Assembly: GCF_000524195.1 (NCBI RefSeq)
Contig: NW_020170461.1
Span: 136,342 to 200,341, forward strand
DNA length: 64,000 bases
Direction: 5' to 3'
Source: Echinococcus granulosus
Taxonomy: Eukaryota > Platyhelminthes > Cestoda > Cyclophyllidea > Taeniidae
The notes beneath the pieces are model-generated. The model searched no databases and was not told the origin of the DNA. It worked only from the letters and a program-made list of their open reading frames with translations. A program made the translations under genes and the position numbers. Numbering within the stretch: position 1 is the stretch's first letter; each line of letters begins with the position of its first letter. Positions 12,098 through 23,137 of this stretch are shown here, piece by piece.

Positions 12098-15000
12098 ACT
12101 TTATTATCCTGAGTAGAATTGAGCGAAAAAATTTTAATAGAATTTTGCATTTGTATAACACTAATAATAATTAAGCCAGCTTTTACTGAATTTGGCTTAA
12201 AAAATACTGCAGATATAAAATCAGCCTTGCGAATTTTTTAATATGCTGCAAAGACTTATGTCAGAACAACCTAGCATTGATTCAGTCAGGTTTGAATTCG
12301 GACACTTATGCATACAAACTTCTGTTTTCGTGCTTAATTCAACTTGAAATGTATTTTATCCGTTTAAAAAACTGCAAAGTATCACACCTAATTTAATCTA
12401 CTGGTAGCTTACGTAGAACATATTTCCAGCTATATAGAGTCTGCAGGTTGTATAAATACATGTGTTTGGTAGCAAAATGATATTTATTTCACTGTTGTAG
12501 GACGCAATTCGTAATTAAGCATTGCTTTCTTTCCCTTATGCTTCCAGTGTCTAAGACTTTCGACAAGTTTATGACAAATGTACCCTCTGACTTCCCGTCT
12601 TTATTGAATAAGTTAGGCTGAACACGAAAGAAAGAGGTGTGGAATAGGCTTAATATTCTGTGTCCCTTGTAATGAAAATGAAATGTTCTACCTAGATTCC
12701 AAGGGACACCTACATCTAGGTAAGTCTACAAGTTTCTACTTAAAGAAGTGGTAGGAAGTATGGAATGCATAACATTAATTAACTTTTGCTTTTAGACAAA
12801 TTCTCCCAATTGAAAACCTATCGGTAAATGAAATGCATTTTGCTGACAAATGCATTCCGGTCTTAAGCTGTTCTTTTTCTCAAAAATTTGCCAGACAAAT
12901 CGCTTTCAAATCACGTCTATTTTTGAGTTCAATGAGGGTCGATGTCGGGGGAGGGGAGGATTTTCAGCGACTTCAAGGTCAGTGTTCAAAATATGACAAG
13001 AACTATAAACGGCCCCATTACCGTTTCTATCATTTCATTTATGTCTCCCTATCTTCTCTTCCATTTCATAAGTAACTTTCTAATACTGAGTCCTAAAATA
13101 CGGTAATAGCGTGGATGAGGATGGGGCCAAATCCAATTTCCATCCCATCCTAAATCGCAGTATTGGCGGGTCATTTTCGAGGTATAAGCTCTTGTACTCT
13201 CTCGTAGGGCCAGCTAGATTACTTCCTTCCAACTAAGTGACTACCCTTAGTTAATTGGGAAGAGGAGGGGGATTTTCCTACACACCTGCAGATAATTCTT
13301 AGGATTACTCGGTAAGTCTTAAAAAATTGCACGCATTTGCCTCTAAATCGTCTGGAAAGTTTTGGTTTCCCCTATAAAACAATCCTATTCCCTGAGTAGT
13401 ATGCATTCCTATGATGCAGTAATCATAAATTTCACCTTATCAGTGCACCAAATATCAAAGTATTCAAATTTGTACAGACTATAAACAGACGCTCACACGG
13501 CCTATATTTGGTGAGGCGTCATATATTAGCCGATGCTGTTACGAACTCAGCAGACTATCAACTAAAATCTTCCCATTGGTGGCTCGCGCTTCTCTAATCG
13601 CCCTCCATTTATTGCAAATAAACTAGGCTTTTAAAAAGTACTTATTCACCATTATCACCTTAAATTTGCTGTCCCAGATAACACGACTTATAAGACGCTC
13701 TTTTGAAACGTGTTTTGCGATAAAATATTTCGGATAAGAATCATAATACACGCAAAACACTTTCAATAGCATCCTCTGTGAATTGAAGTCGCGATGAGTT
13801 GCGTAATTACCAAGTTTACTATCATGGCCTCGAGCAAAATCAACTGTTACGACGCTTAAAAAGGTGTTTTAATTGATGTTATGCTACTCGGGAAACGAAA
13901 GCATGATTTTTTCTGAACTCAGAACACTCTATCTCAAAAAAGTCCACGTTTGATTTTATGAAACTTTTTATTGTAACAGACATTCCCAAATCATTCCAGT
14001 AATCGTGGCCTTACTCACTCCCGTTTCGCTGAGACTACGTGAAGATACACTTTCAGGACAAAAACAGTCACCCTAAATCCAAGGTCAATCCACTACTATG
14101 GGCACACTTGACCAAGCCAACCGAGTGACCCTGGCCCAGACGCAGTCTCGGCTTCAGCGCCCGGCAGTATCCACAAGTCAGCAACTAGGTCCGTGCCTGC
14201 ACGGCACCGTTTTGTAGACTCACCCGCATCTACTCGATGAAGGCGTCCACCATGAAGTCTTCACCCATTAATTAGTTTGGTGGAGGCGACTTGCAAACAT
14301 AATCTACAATTTGTAACCGTATTTCTTCAAGCTCAATCAACCACTCTAAGCCACAATTCGGTTTAACCATTTATTACATGCGAATAACAAACAAACATTG
14401 TGTCAAAAAATGCTATACATGAGACAAAAAGGGCCAATTTTATTACTGAAGACTGCATAATTTGTGGGTAACGGTGTTTGTTGCATCCGATTCACTTGTC
14501 AACCTTGATTACAGTGGACAAGACGTCTGATCTCCCTCTGTTTTCGAGCAATCAGTTTTGCAAAACATTAAACTCAAGTGACCTGCCTCCAGCCTGAAAG
14601 GAATTCGATAACACCCGATAAGTTAGCCATTCATTCAGCCAAATAATACCCCAATTTCTCATAAACATCTCATGCGTGGATTTAAACAGTCTCATCTGCT
14701 TGATTGATAGTCTTTCTTGTTCCCTATCCTCAAATCTACCTACTAATTACTTAATTTGTCTTAAACTTTTTCAATAATGCTAAAAACTTATCATTCAATT
14801 TTGCATGAATTTAGTGAGGTTCTGTTTGGGAATCAAAGGCGGGAAAGTCGCAAAGCAGAATCACCTTCAAGATTTGTAGAATACCTTATTTTAAAACGAT
14901 TGGGACATTAATGTCTAGTCATTTCCAAAGGTTCTCTTGGACACTTCAGAAAGTCCATTAGTTAATACTATTTATTCAAACAATAACTTGCAGTCATATT

Positions 15001-15419
15001 AGAAGGTCACGTAGGGAAATTATTAGCGCATGCGCATAAACTACGCTATAGCCTGGATACGGCTTTGAAAAGATGGCAATACAAGAAGTTTCTCTAAACA
15101 TTCTTGTGCTATTTATCCCACAATAATCCCAACCACTTTGCATTGTTTTCTTCTCAAAATTGTATAGTAAATTCTAAATTTCGGAAAATACTCTTAAATA
15201 CAAATAGCTTGCACCATCTTTGATTCGCATTGTTAAATGTACACGTTAAACGTAGAATTTAAAAATGGTATTAAGAAATTAAAACACTTAATTGATTATC
15301 TGCATTACTGTAAAACCACTCACCTCAACTACAAACAAAAGAAGTAAACTCGACAACTTAAGCCCAACAAGTCAACTATGAACGAAAAGTCGTTCAGCCA
15401 TTTCAACTTTTCATTGTAG

Positions 15420-15585
15420 TGGAAATTTGCTTCTACGTCTTGGCCACCGTGTCCCATTGATTGTCGAACTTATGGAACAATTGATGGGCGAAATTTGTTC
15501 TGGAGGAACTCTAGACAATGTGGCCCTTATAACTGTCTCAAATCACCGTCTTGCCCAACAAAACCAAATTAGAATAATAGAATAA
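15420..15585 (+). CDS. Weak candidate for a terminal coding exon, unknown product
   Basis: A good acceptor (pyrimidine-rich, ending CATTGTAG) precedes a 54-codon frame reading GNLLLRLGHRVPLIVELMEQ onward to a TAA stop, with an AATAAA overlapping the stop region. The frame needs two bases from an upstream exon that I could not find. I do not recognise the peptide. A 54-codon frame can occur by chance, so this is only a lead. Confidence 0.2.
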
Positions 15586-16033
15586 TAAAATCTGAATCTC
15601 GGTTAAGAGCATGCCCGTACAGAAACCCCATACAGGTAGAGCCAATATTAGAATTTCGGGTTAATCTGATACTGGGAATTCGTCAAGGGAGCTAGCAATG
15701 AGCTTATTTTGCGGTGTAAAATTTACACTTAATATATGCTGCAATTTAATCGTATGAAGCAGGGCGAAGGGGGTATAGAGTTGATTTTAAAAAATTTTAG
15801 GCATAGCTGCTCCGCCTCCAGGCTTAAATGCTTTTGCTATCGCTTACGGATTAAAAATGGAGTTGAGTTGATGTGGCGGTCCTCTAAATAACCGCTATTA
15901 GCGGCGCAAAGGATGAGCGTCTACTGTAACTTGTTTTTGTTTTACTGCAAACGAACACTTGCGCTACCAAGATGACCAATTTGTGAACTAAAAAGTAGTA
16001 ATTTTTTCAAATCAAAGAACGATCATAAACTGA

Positions 16034-16249
16034 ATGGTGTGTCGCCGAATTCTATTAAATGAGCTTCGTGCACGTGGGCCCGGATTCTGCCTAATTGCCG
16101 ACCTGGTCAATCGGAGGGAAGGTGTCAACGCGGACGTCTTTATTTGCCGAAGGGTTAATAAGCGAGGGGTACATGACGGCCGGATAATTAATGGAGGTTG
16201 CCAGGGCATGGATGCTCCCGGCCCAGTGCAGTTATGGCTAGTTAATTGA
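16034..16249 (+). other. GC-rich 71-codon open frame inside a 12-bp inverted repeat
   Basis: Both strands are open across this GC-rich island. The + frame begins with a real ATG and ends in TGA. The island sits between inverted copies of GATGTGGCGGTC at 15870-15881 and GACCGCCACATC at 16369-16380. The peptide is not recognised. It may be a remnant of a small mobile element, or chance. Confidence 0.2.
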
Positions 16250-16598
16250 CCCTTACATTATTAGTGCTACTTAGCTCAGTTCCTTCTAGTATCTTCGGGA
16301 GTTAACCCTAAAGTAGGGAATCGCTGGAAAATCAAAACAAAAACAGTTTTTCGGGGCGCCGCAGCCATGACCGCCACATCCCACCACACAATCGTGGCAC
16401 TAGTATAAATCAAAATTTGACTAACCTTTCAACTACTCATTGACACACACATACACACTTTTAATGTGTTAATGTTTATTACTCTTTTTTTAAAGCAAAT
16501 CTGACGTGCAAGGAGAAAGTGGGATTTGATAAATAAACAATTGGCCTGTTTGATTGAAGACGTGTAAATATACCTCCTTATCTCTTGTGCATTGTAAT

Positions 16599-16739
16599 GC
16601 GTTGGTCGTTTGGCATTCCGTTTTGGTAAAGGGCCACCGAGAGGCTAGGTCGTGGTACCTTCACAGAGCGGCCAGGCTTCTGGGCCATGCCAAAAGCCCA
16701 TTATGTCTTCTTTCGCCTTGAGAAGATCTTCGGGACGCT
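16599..16739 (+). repeat. Clustered ~190-bp repeat, slightly shortened copy
   Basis: Forward copy: head GCGTTGGTCGTTTGGC, then GTTTTGGTAAAGGGCCACC, core GAGCGGCCAGGCTTCTGGGC, tail CGCCTTGAGAAGATCTTCGG. A weaker fragment may sit at 16855-16930 (ACCACTTAGACGCTCCATTG). Confidence 0.6.
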
Positions 16740-17800
16740 ACCCACGCACCAAACAAGCTTTTTTAACCCACTTTCAAGAAGTTATACAATAAAAAAATTC
16801 TCGAAAATTCGTATTTATCAGTGATTGACGAGTGAAATGAGGCATGGTCTGTGTGGCGTTAACCACTTAGACGCTCCATTGTGTTTGGATAATGCCAGCG
16901 TCTTAGTGGCATGGACTCTATTCCATGCCTTATAGACCACGGCGACTTAGCGACCGATGAAGCTGCTCTGATAGGCTGAATAACGGTGGGCACTATGGAA
17001 GAGGGCTCTAGAGAAGCACAACAGAAGAGCTCTCGTAAATACATTAACTTTGGCAAGGCCTCACATTCAAAACCTCCTCTCTATATGATGTCACTCCTTT
17101 CCGGCCAACGTTCATTGAACGTTTCCAATCAACATCGCAGTGTATTGCCACCACTAGGGAAGTGAGTAGCTTTACAGTCACTTGGACAGCTCATCGTGTC
17201 GTCGTTCGCTGATCGTTGATAACAATGTGCGGGATGAAGTGGAGACGCCGGAGACGGGCTCCATAGTCTCCATCACTCACTCCACAACTATCAAGACATT
17301 CCCTTATAACGCGGAGATCAAAAAGTACTTTTCATTTGCAAACTTTAGCAGGATCCAGCTGACAATGAGATAAATAGTAGGTTCAGTAAACATTTTATAA
17401 TTTGTCTGTTAACGTAGGTGATACTCGACCTTCATTCCGGTGGACAATCAGGCGCCAAAATTTATTTGTTTTAAGTAATATCAAAAAATATTGTAAAACT
17501 AAACAAGTTCCTCAAATTCATATATTGCTTCCGTTATTTTTTTTCCTGCTAAGTTGTGGATTGCTATCCTCATTATTTTTAAATTTTAACTTTGATTTGA
17601 TGTCGAGTAATCCCAGGCATTAAAACAAAATAATTAGGACAGTTAATTAACTCCCAAGTCTTTAGTAACAGTACCACTTTCTATCTATGTAATGCTATGA
17701 TGATTACGGTACCATGGGCGTTTGTTTGAGTGCGCAGTTCTGGGTGGCAGGCAGACAGTATGGCCCATTTTTGTGATAAAGAAGGTGTCCTTGGATCTGG
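16740..17800. other. No supported gene
   Basis: Besides a possible repeat fragment at 16855-16930, this stretch contains only short open frames without good splice context. Confidence 0.5.
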
Positions 17801-17804
17801 AGGG

Positions 17805-17858
17805 GGAGGAGGAGGAGGAGGAGGAGGAGGAGGAGGAGGAGGAGGAGGAGGAGGAGGC
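17805..17858 (+). repeat. GGA trinucleotide microsatellite
   Basis: About 18 GGA units. Every long open frame through it on the - strand is only a poly-Pro or poly-Ser translation of this tract, so no protein is called. Confidence 0.95.
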
Positions 17859-18208
17859 GAAAGAGGAGCAGAATAGGGAAAAGAGCAAAGGGATGGAGTG
17901 AACAGTATAGTTATAACCTTCACAGCCGTCTTCATTTGTCTTCAACATGTGCTTCGGACCCTTATTCTCCCCTACTCTCCGTTGAGTGATTTTGGCTTGG
18001 TATATGTGCGGCAGTATGGGATGCGAGCAGGCGGTGTGCATCATTCCCCATGTCGCCCATGCATGCATTCTTGCATCCCTTCTCTGTGCCGGTAGAACTG
18101 CTCCCACACGAGTGTGCCTAATGACTTCCTTGAAGGTAACTTGGATGACGAGTCCATCCTCTGACGGATTAAAGAAGCCTTGTACCTAAGGGGAATTAGT
18201 GTTTAGGA

Positions 18209-18751
18209 ATGGAGCCGGAAGAGGTGACTAATGTGGATGGCGATGGGGATGAGAGGGTTCACGACGAGTGCATCGACTTTTGGTGCCAGCTCCAATTCGC
18301 ATTGTTGTAAGCAAAGCATGGCCTATCCTCCGAGAACTTCCATCCACGGTGACGCTGACCATTTACAGATAGCTAGGCAAGGATGCTTGACGTCTTCATA
18401 ACAAAGATGTCAGTTGATCCAATCTCTTCATGCGAAGGCCTCAGTGTGGCTCTGAGTCAACGACTTTGGGAGATTAACAAACTGTGGACTGGGGATAGAT
18501 GGGCGTCAGTTCATCGGCCCTTATTGTCACCTTCTATGCTACTTGTCTATTCACCTCGACACTTACATTATAGTCATGTAAATTAAACTATTAAACCCAG
18601 TCTCTATCTCGAGGTAAACCAATTTCCCTCAATTCCACAGTCGCAGAAACTTCGGGAATGCGCCTCGCTGGATGGCACTATTCAAAGTACTCATTTCCGC
18701 CCTCTGACATTAAGCAATCGCAAGAATCCACGCAAAGGAAAGGAAGTGTGA
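18209..18751 (+). CDS. Candidate small three-exon gene, unknown product
   Basis: A tentative model joins exons 18209-18306, 18382-18574 and 18641-18751 into 134 codons including the stop. The first exon begins MEPEEVTNVDGDGDERVHDE and ends at a good donor (GTAAGC). The last starts after a strong acceptor (TTTCCCTCAATTCCACAG) and ends in TGA, with AATAAA four bases later. Weak points are the middle exon's acceptor, which lacks a pyrimidine tract, the last exon being open in all three frames, and the very short 3' end. The product is not recognised. An acidic start followed by a basic tail (RKNPRKGKEV) is all that can be said. Confidence 0.25.
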
Positions 18752-18759
18752 GAGAATAA

Positions 18760-19284
18760 AACTCTGGTGGCAGGAGCGTAGTTGGCTGGGATACGACTTC
18801 TTAACCACTGCTTTTGGTAGTTACCTTCCAGGAGAAATGCAGTGCATGAAAACTGGAACTTGTAGGTATTTGTTTCCCTTCTATTCCGCCAGATTGGTGG
18901 GTGTTGCCACTTTCGCTAAGGTACCTCGATCCGCTGGTAGGGAAGTTCAAGTTCTAGGATTTGACTATGCCCAACACACTGGTCCAAAGGAAATACTTTG
19001 ATATCTAACTCTACATCTGGTCTTCCATCTTTGGCTAGGGATACAGAGGAGGCTGATTTTGCGTCTGCACAACTGCTCGAACAAAAGCAGCCTCTAGTAG
19101 TCAGCTCTCTCAAATTTCAAGTGATAAATGGTAGAGTTACAATCAAATGACGAAGAAGTGAAAAATGGACATGATTATGGAGAAATGGCCTTATTTTCCT
19201 CTTTGGTAGGGGGAGTGGAATGTGCCTGGTGCGAAAAATCGTCTGTGGGTTGGCACAACATCCAGGGTGGTGCAAACCTGGACT
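18760..19284. other. No supported gene
   Basis: Short open frames on both strands without splice support lie between the candidate small gene and the tandem duplication. Confidence 0.5.
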
Positions 19285-22200
19285 CGTGTTGTGGTGGTGG
19301 AAAAGTGGTCAAGACAACAGTGACTCGATGAGTGGTGTTAGTGCAGAAGAAAAAAGTGTTCGGCAGTAAATAATGTTATAGGTGCATATATTCTGCATGA
19401 AAGAGAGCCACCAGTCAACCATTCCTCCTCTTATAGACTTAAGACTTCATGTGGAAATGGCTGTGGAGAGTGATAGGTGAAGTGGTTGCCAAGGTAGATA
19501 TTTGTCTGTTGTAAATACCTTAGATATTTGCCTAGATATTCAAACCGTCATAGGTCAGCCTGTTTCACTGCGCTTATTGCCATAGTTTCTAGAGTGAGCC
19601 TACTTAACACTGAGACTGCTTCTGCAGACGCAGACTTCAGGACGAGGTAGACACTCCACAATCAAGCAAAGTATCCACACACAGAGGTGACTGCTATGCT
19701 GTCGGTCTGAATAAACAGTCAACAATATCAATGGCACACAGTCAGTGGTCAGAGGGACCTACTGATCACTCTTTCAGTGGATAGATGGTGATGCTGCCAC
19801 GCTTCAAGCTTTTGTTCACCGCTACTGTTGTAAAGGGTGTTGAGGCTACCCGACAAGCATCCAGTACCACAAATGCTACTTGCAGTGGCCTTCTGTTTAC
19901 TTCAATGCCTCGCATGTCCCCATTTACTCTACACAAGCTACGAATGTTTAGAGCACTTTGAAACCGCATTTTTGTCCGCCTTCCTTCTTTCCACTTCACA
20001 AAAGGGAAGTTGTGTAAATGAGCTTGTTCAAAAAACTGACATATATTTGATGGCACGTGTCACCCTTGATGACAATGTCCGTCAATCAAGTTGTTAGCCA
20101 AGCGGATTACCGTATCCTCGCCGGAAGGGGTGGTCAATCCAAAAACCTTCCGAATGAAAGGATATGCACTCGTGTATGGGCGTGTATGGTGCCGGACTTG
20201 ATGGGTGTTCTCCCTTCTCACACATCGAAGCCATCTTTGACGACCTTTTCCCTCAACTACAGTGTATCTCCACATGGAATCGGTCACTGTGGGGAAATGA
20301 ATGCGAGTAAGTGTGAGTTTCTCCAACTGCATTGGCAGCCCTGTTATTTCTACTGGAAGGGATGGGCAGACCTTGACAAGTGCACAACACGAGGCTGGAA
20401 GTACTTTTACCACCGACGAACGGACATGTGACCTCCCCACTGAGAGCTGCATACTATGGCGAAGGTCCAACGAAACAAACGACTACCTGTTTCTCTCTTA
20501 CTTAAATCACTGTTAGGAAGTGAATTTACCAAACAAAAGTTGACAAAACGGACAACTGGTAGAAACTTGATTGACCTTTAATCCCAACCATTGTTTGGGA
20601 GTAGGTTGCAATAGTCAAGCTTTCATGTGTTCAAATTTGGCTCACGGATTGTATTGCATGTGCCTAAAATTAGTGCTGATTGTCGCTTTGTTGTTCACCC
20701 GAGCAATGTCATACCCCTCTTTCTAACCTCACAACACTCTCTCACCCACCCACTCCGTCTCACCGGATTAACAATAGTTAACTCTTTGGAAGGTGAGAGA
20801 GAGGGAGCTGTCACTGGAATAAATCTCCATTGTCCCTGAAGAAGATCGTGCGGCCTCGTTAGTCCTGTCATTCAGTTGGTTACCAAGCTACTGACTAAGG
20901 CCTTTATCTTGGCCCTTGCCAGTCAGTCATCTGGTAACCTCGCCTGGCTGTCTCCCACCATGACCAGTCAGGAGATACATTTTATTGTCAGGGTAACGTG
21001 GAGGGTGTTGATGGGAGCAAACCTCATACAGTCCACCACCTTCCGCTTTTTCCCTACACTGTCATTTCTCCTCCTGTCCTGGCAATAATGAAATGTTTTA
21101 TCTCTTGATGGTGGGGAAATGGAAGTGGGGTCATATTACTCTTCTTTACCATCAAAGTGGGTGAGAATGAGACAGCATAATCCCTTACCACACCCTCACC
21201 CTCTTCTTGCCCGTCCCACCACCATTTAACTGACTTTAGCTGTACCCCAACGCAAGGGATTTTTTTGTTCTTAACATGTACAGAGTAATGAGCGGAGTCA
21301 CCCAGGTGGAGGCAGATATTCTCCCCTTACAATTAAATGACTGGAAATGTGAAAAAGTTGTCGTGTGTTTTATTGAAGGGAGGAGTGATGGATGCCTTAG
21401 GATTGTGAGGTATAGTGGTGATGAGTGGATTGCTGGGGGAGTATTTAATGTCATGCTTGTTCTCCTACACAATCCACTTCTTATCACAATTTCGTATTTT
21501 GATCAGTCGGTCGCACAGCCAATCACTCAGCAGGCTACTCTTTTTCATTCCTTGTGGCCAAGCTGAAAGCGGAGTAGCTTGAAAGATTAACGAGAGAAGG
21601 GATGTGGTGTACACCACCAACTTCAACCTTCAACTCACCATCCATGAGACGCTCTTAAGTCGCTTTCCCATTTCAGCATAAGCAGCAAAAAAGGGCATTA
21701 TTTCTGTCCCAATTTGCCTAAAGGTAAAGACGAGCAAACTCAAAATGGTCGTCCTTGTCGCCATGGTCCTACAATTTTAATCAACTAGTTTGGATGTTTT
21801 TATACATATTAAATCTAAAATTATTTACGTATTGGAATGGTCTTATCTATCTCCCAGCCCCAACCCCCACGACGGGGTATTAAAAAATGACTGCCTGTAC
21901 CTCTAGCCTCTTGCAGCATCTACTTGTTTAAATAAATGTTTAAGGTGATAAGCTGGCTAAACAGACTCCATCCATCGCCGAGGAGGTGACAGACTCTGTT
22001 CAGCGTAGCCATTATAATGCTTTGATTATTCAATGTCTTCTTTTAACCAGGAGTCCCGAATTAGGGGTTAAAGAAAGAAGCTTCGGTACACCTCTCCTGG
22101 ACGCCCTTGCTGTAGTTGTACTAAACTGAAGTGGTATTGAAGTCACTACTCACTAGCGTACATCGGAGTTGAGAGACTACCTGATGGGCCCAAAGATTTT

Positions 22201-22933
22201 GCAGGATCTAATTTCTTGATTGACATTTGCCATTTTGCTCACTTTTCTGAAAAGAAATACTTTCTGTACTTCTATTGAAGGCACGAGCATCTGCTTGCCT
22301 TCCACAAGTTCCATTAGCCGGGCAAGCGACACATTGCCGGTGAGAGTGGAAGTACAGCGCCTCTCCCCTCCATATAATTTACTGCCTTCATTTATACACA
22401 TTTTGGGACTTACATAACAATTCACTTCCATACTTGTCTTCTTATAAGCCAAGATTATGATTAATCTCCTGGGAGGGAACAAATTATGTTCCTACCCACG
22501 TATCCGACTGCCCAATTACTTACCATCAGAGATCAACACGTTGTGATGCATGCAGGTCGCCAACTTTGCTCTCTTTTTTTCTATCACCTCTTTCCTTCCT
22601 CCTTCCTATCGGCAAGATTCATTTGAGAAAAAAGTCACATGTACTGCTGTCTCCCTTTCGTTTTCTGTTGCCTCCCCTTTTTTTCTGTTTTAGAGACAAG
22701 GTGGCTGCATCCTAGGTACACACACATAGTGAGTGAATGACTTGAAACAAGATGGGACAGGATAAGTGCAGTTAACCGACAGAATAAAGTGAAGGAATTG
22801 GCTTTTGCACTATCCTCTTACTTTACAGTTCACTGAATAGGAATTCTGCTGCCATTGTGACGCATATGTGGCACGCAATCTTAACCACGTTAAAATGGTT
22901 GCATCTTAGTCAACTAGTGCCTCTCACAGCGTT
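19285..22933. repeat. Tandem duplication, copy 1
   Basis: First of two same-orientation copies of a ~4-kb unit. Block-by-block matches to copy 2 include 19306-19330 with 23146-23170 (GTGGTCAAGACAACAGTGAC), 19671-19890 with 23490-23705, 20900-21260 with 24830-25190, 21741-22070 with 26033-26345 and 22110-22900 with 26660-27505. Identity by eye is roughly 70-85%. Open frames are not conserved between copies, so the unit looks non-coding. The copy runs into the assembly gap at 22934. Confidence 0.8.
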
Positions 22934-23033
22934 NNNNNNNNNNNNNNNNNNNNNNNNNNNNNNNNNNNNNNNNNNNNNNNNNNNNNNNNNNNNNNNNNNN
23001 NNNNNNNNNNNNNNNNNNNNNNNNNNNNNNNNN
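22934..23033. other. Assembly gap (100 N)
   Basis: Exactly 100 unknown bases, a standard scaffolding placeholder, located at the junction of the two tandem copies. The true distance between them is unknown. Confidence 1.
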
Positions 23034-23137
23034 AAGAGCGAACACTCCCGTCACACACACAAGTGGAGAAAAAGAGGCAGAAACCTGGCCGTGTGTTTTC
23101 TTTGCTGCCAAAAGCAGACAAAACGTGGGTTGTGGGG

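Larger units (their letters stand above)
6480..16598. other. Gene-poor stretch between the repeat copies
   Basis: Apart from the repeat copies listed and one weak exon candidate (15420-15585), I see no supported gene. The + strand is T-rich to about 13 kb and A-rich from about 13.1 to 15.7 kb, a composition switch at which transcription direction may change. A GC-richer patch at 14090-14290 has short open frames on both strands, but none could be placed in a splice model. Confidence 0.5.

Noticed and set aside
14090..14290. GC-rich patch with short frames on both strands
   Set aside because: Possible acceptors and donors exist on both strands, but no frame extends far enough or joins in phase to support an exon.
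17681..18107. Long - strand frames with poly-Pro or poly-Ser
   Set aside because: They are translations of the GGA microsatellite at 17805-17858 in two frames; nothing outside the tract is protein-like.
20060..20470. 136-codon - strand frame
   Set aside because: It overlaps + strand frames within tandem copy 1 and is not preserved in copy 2.
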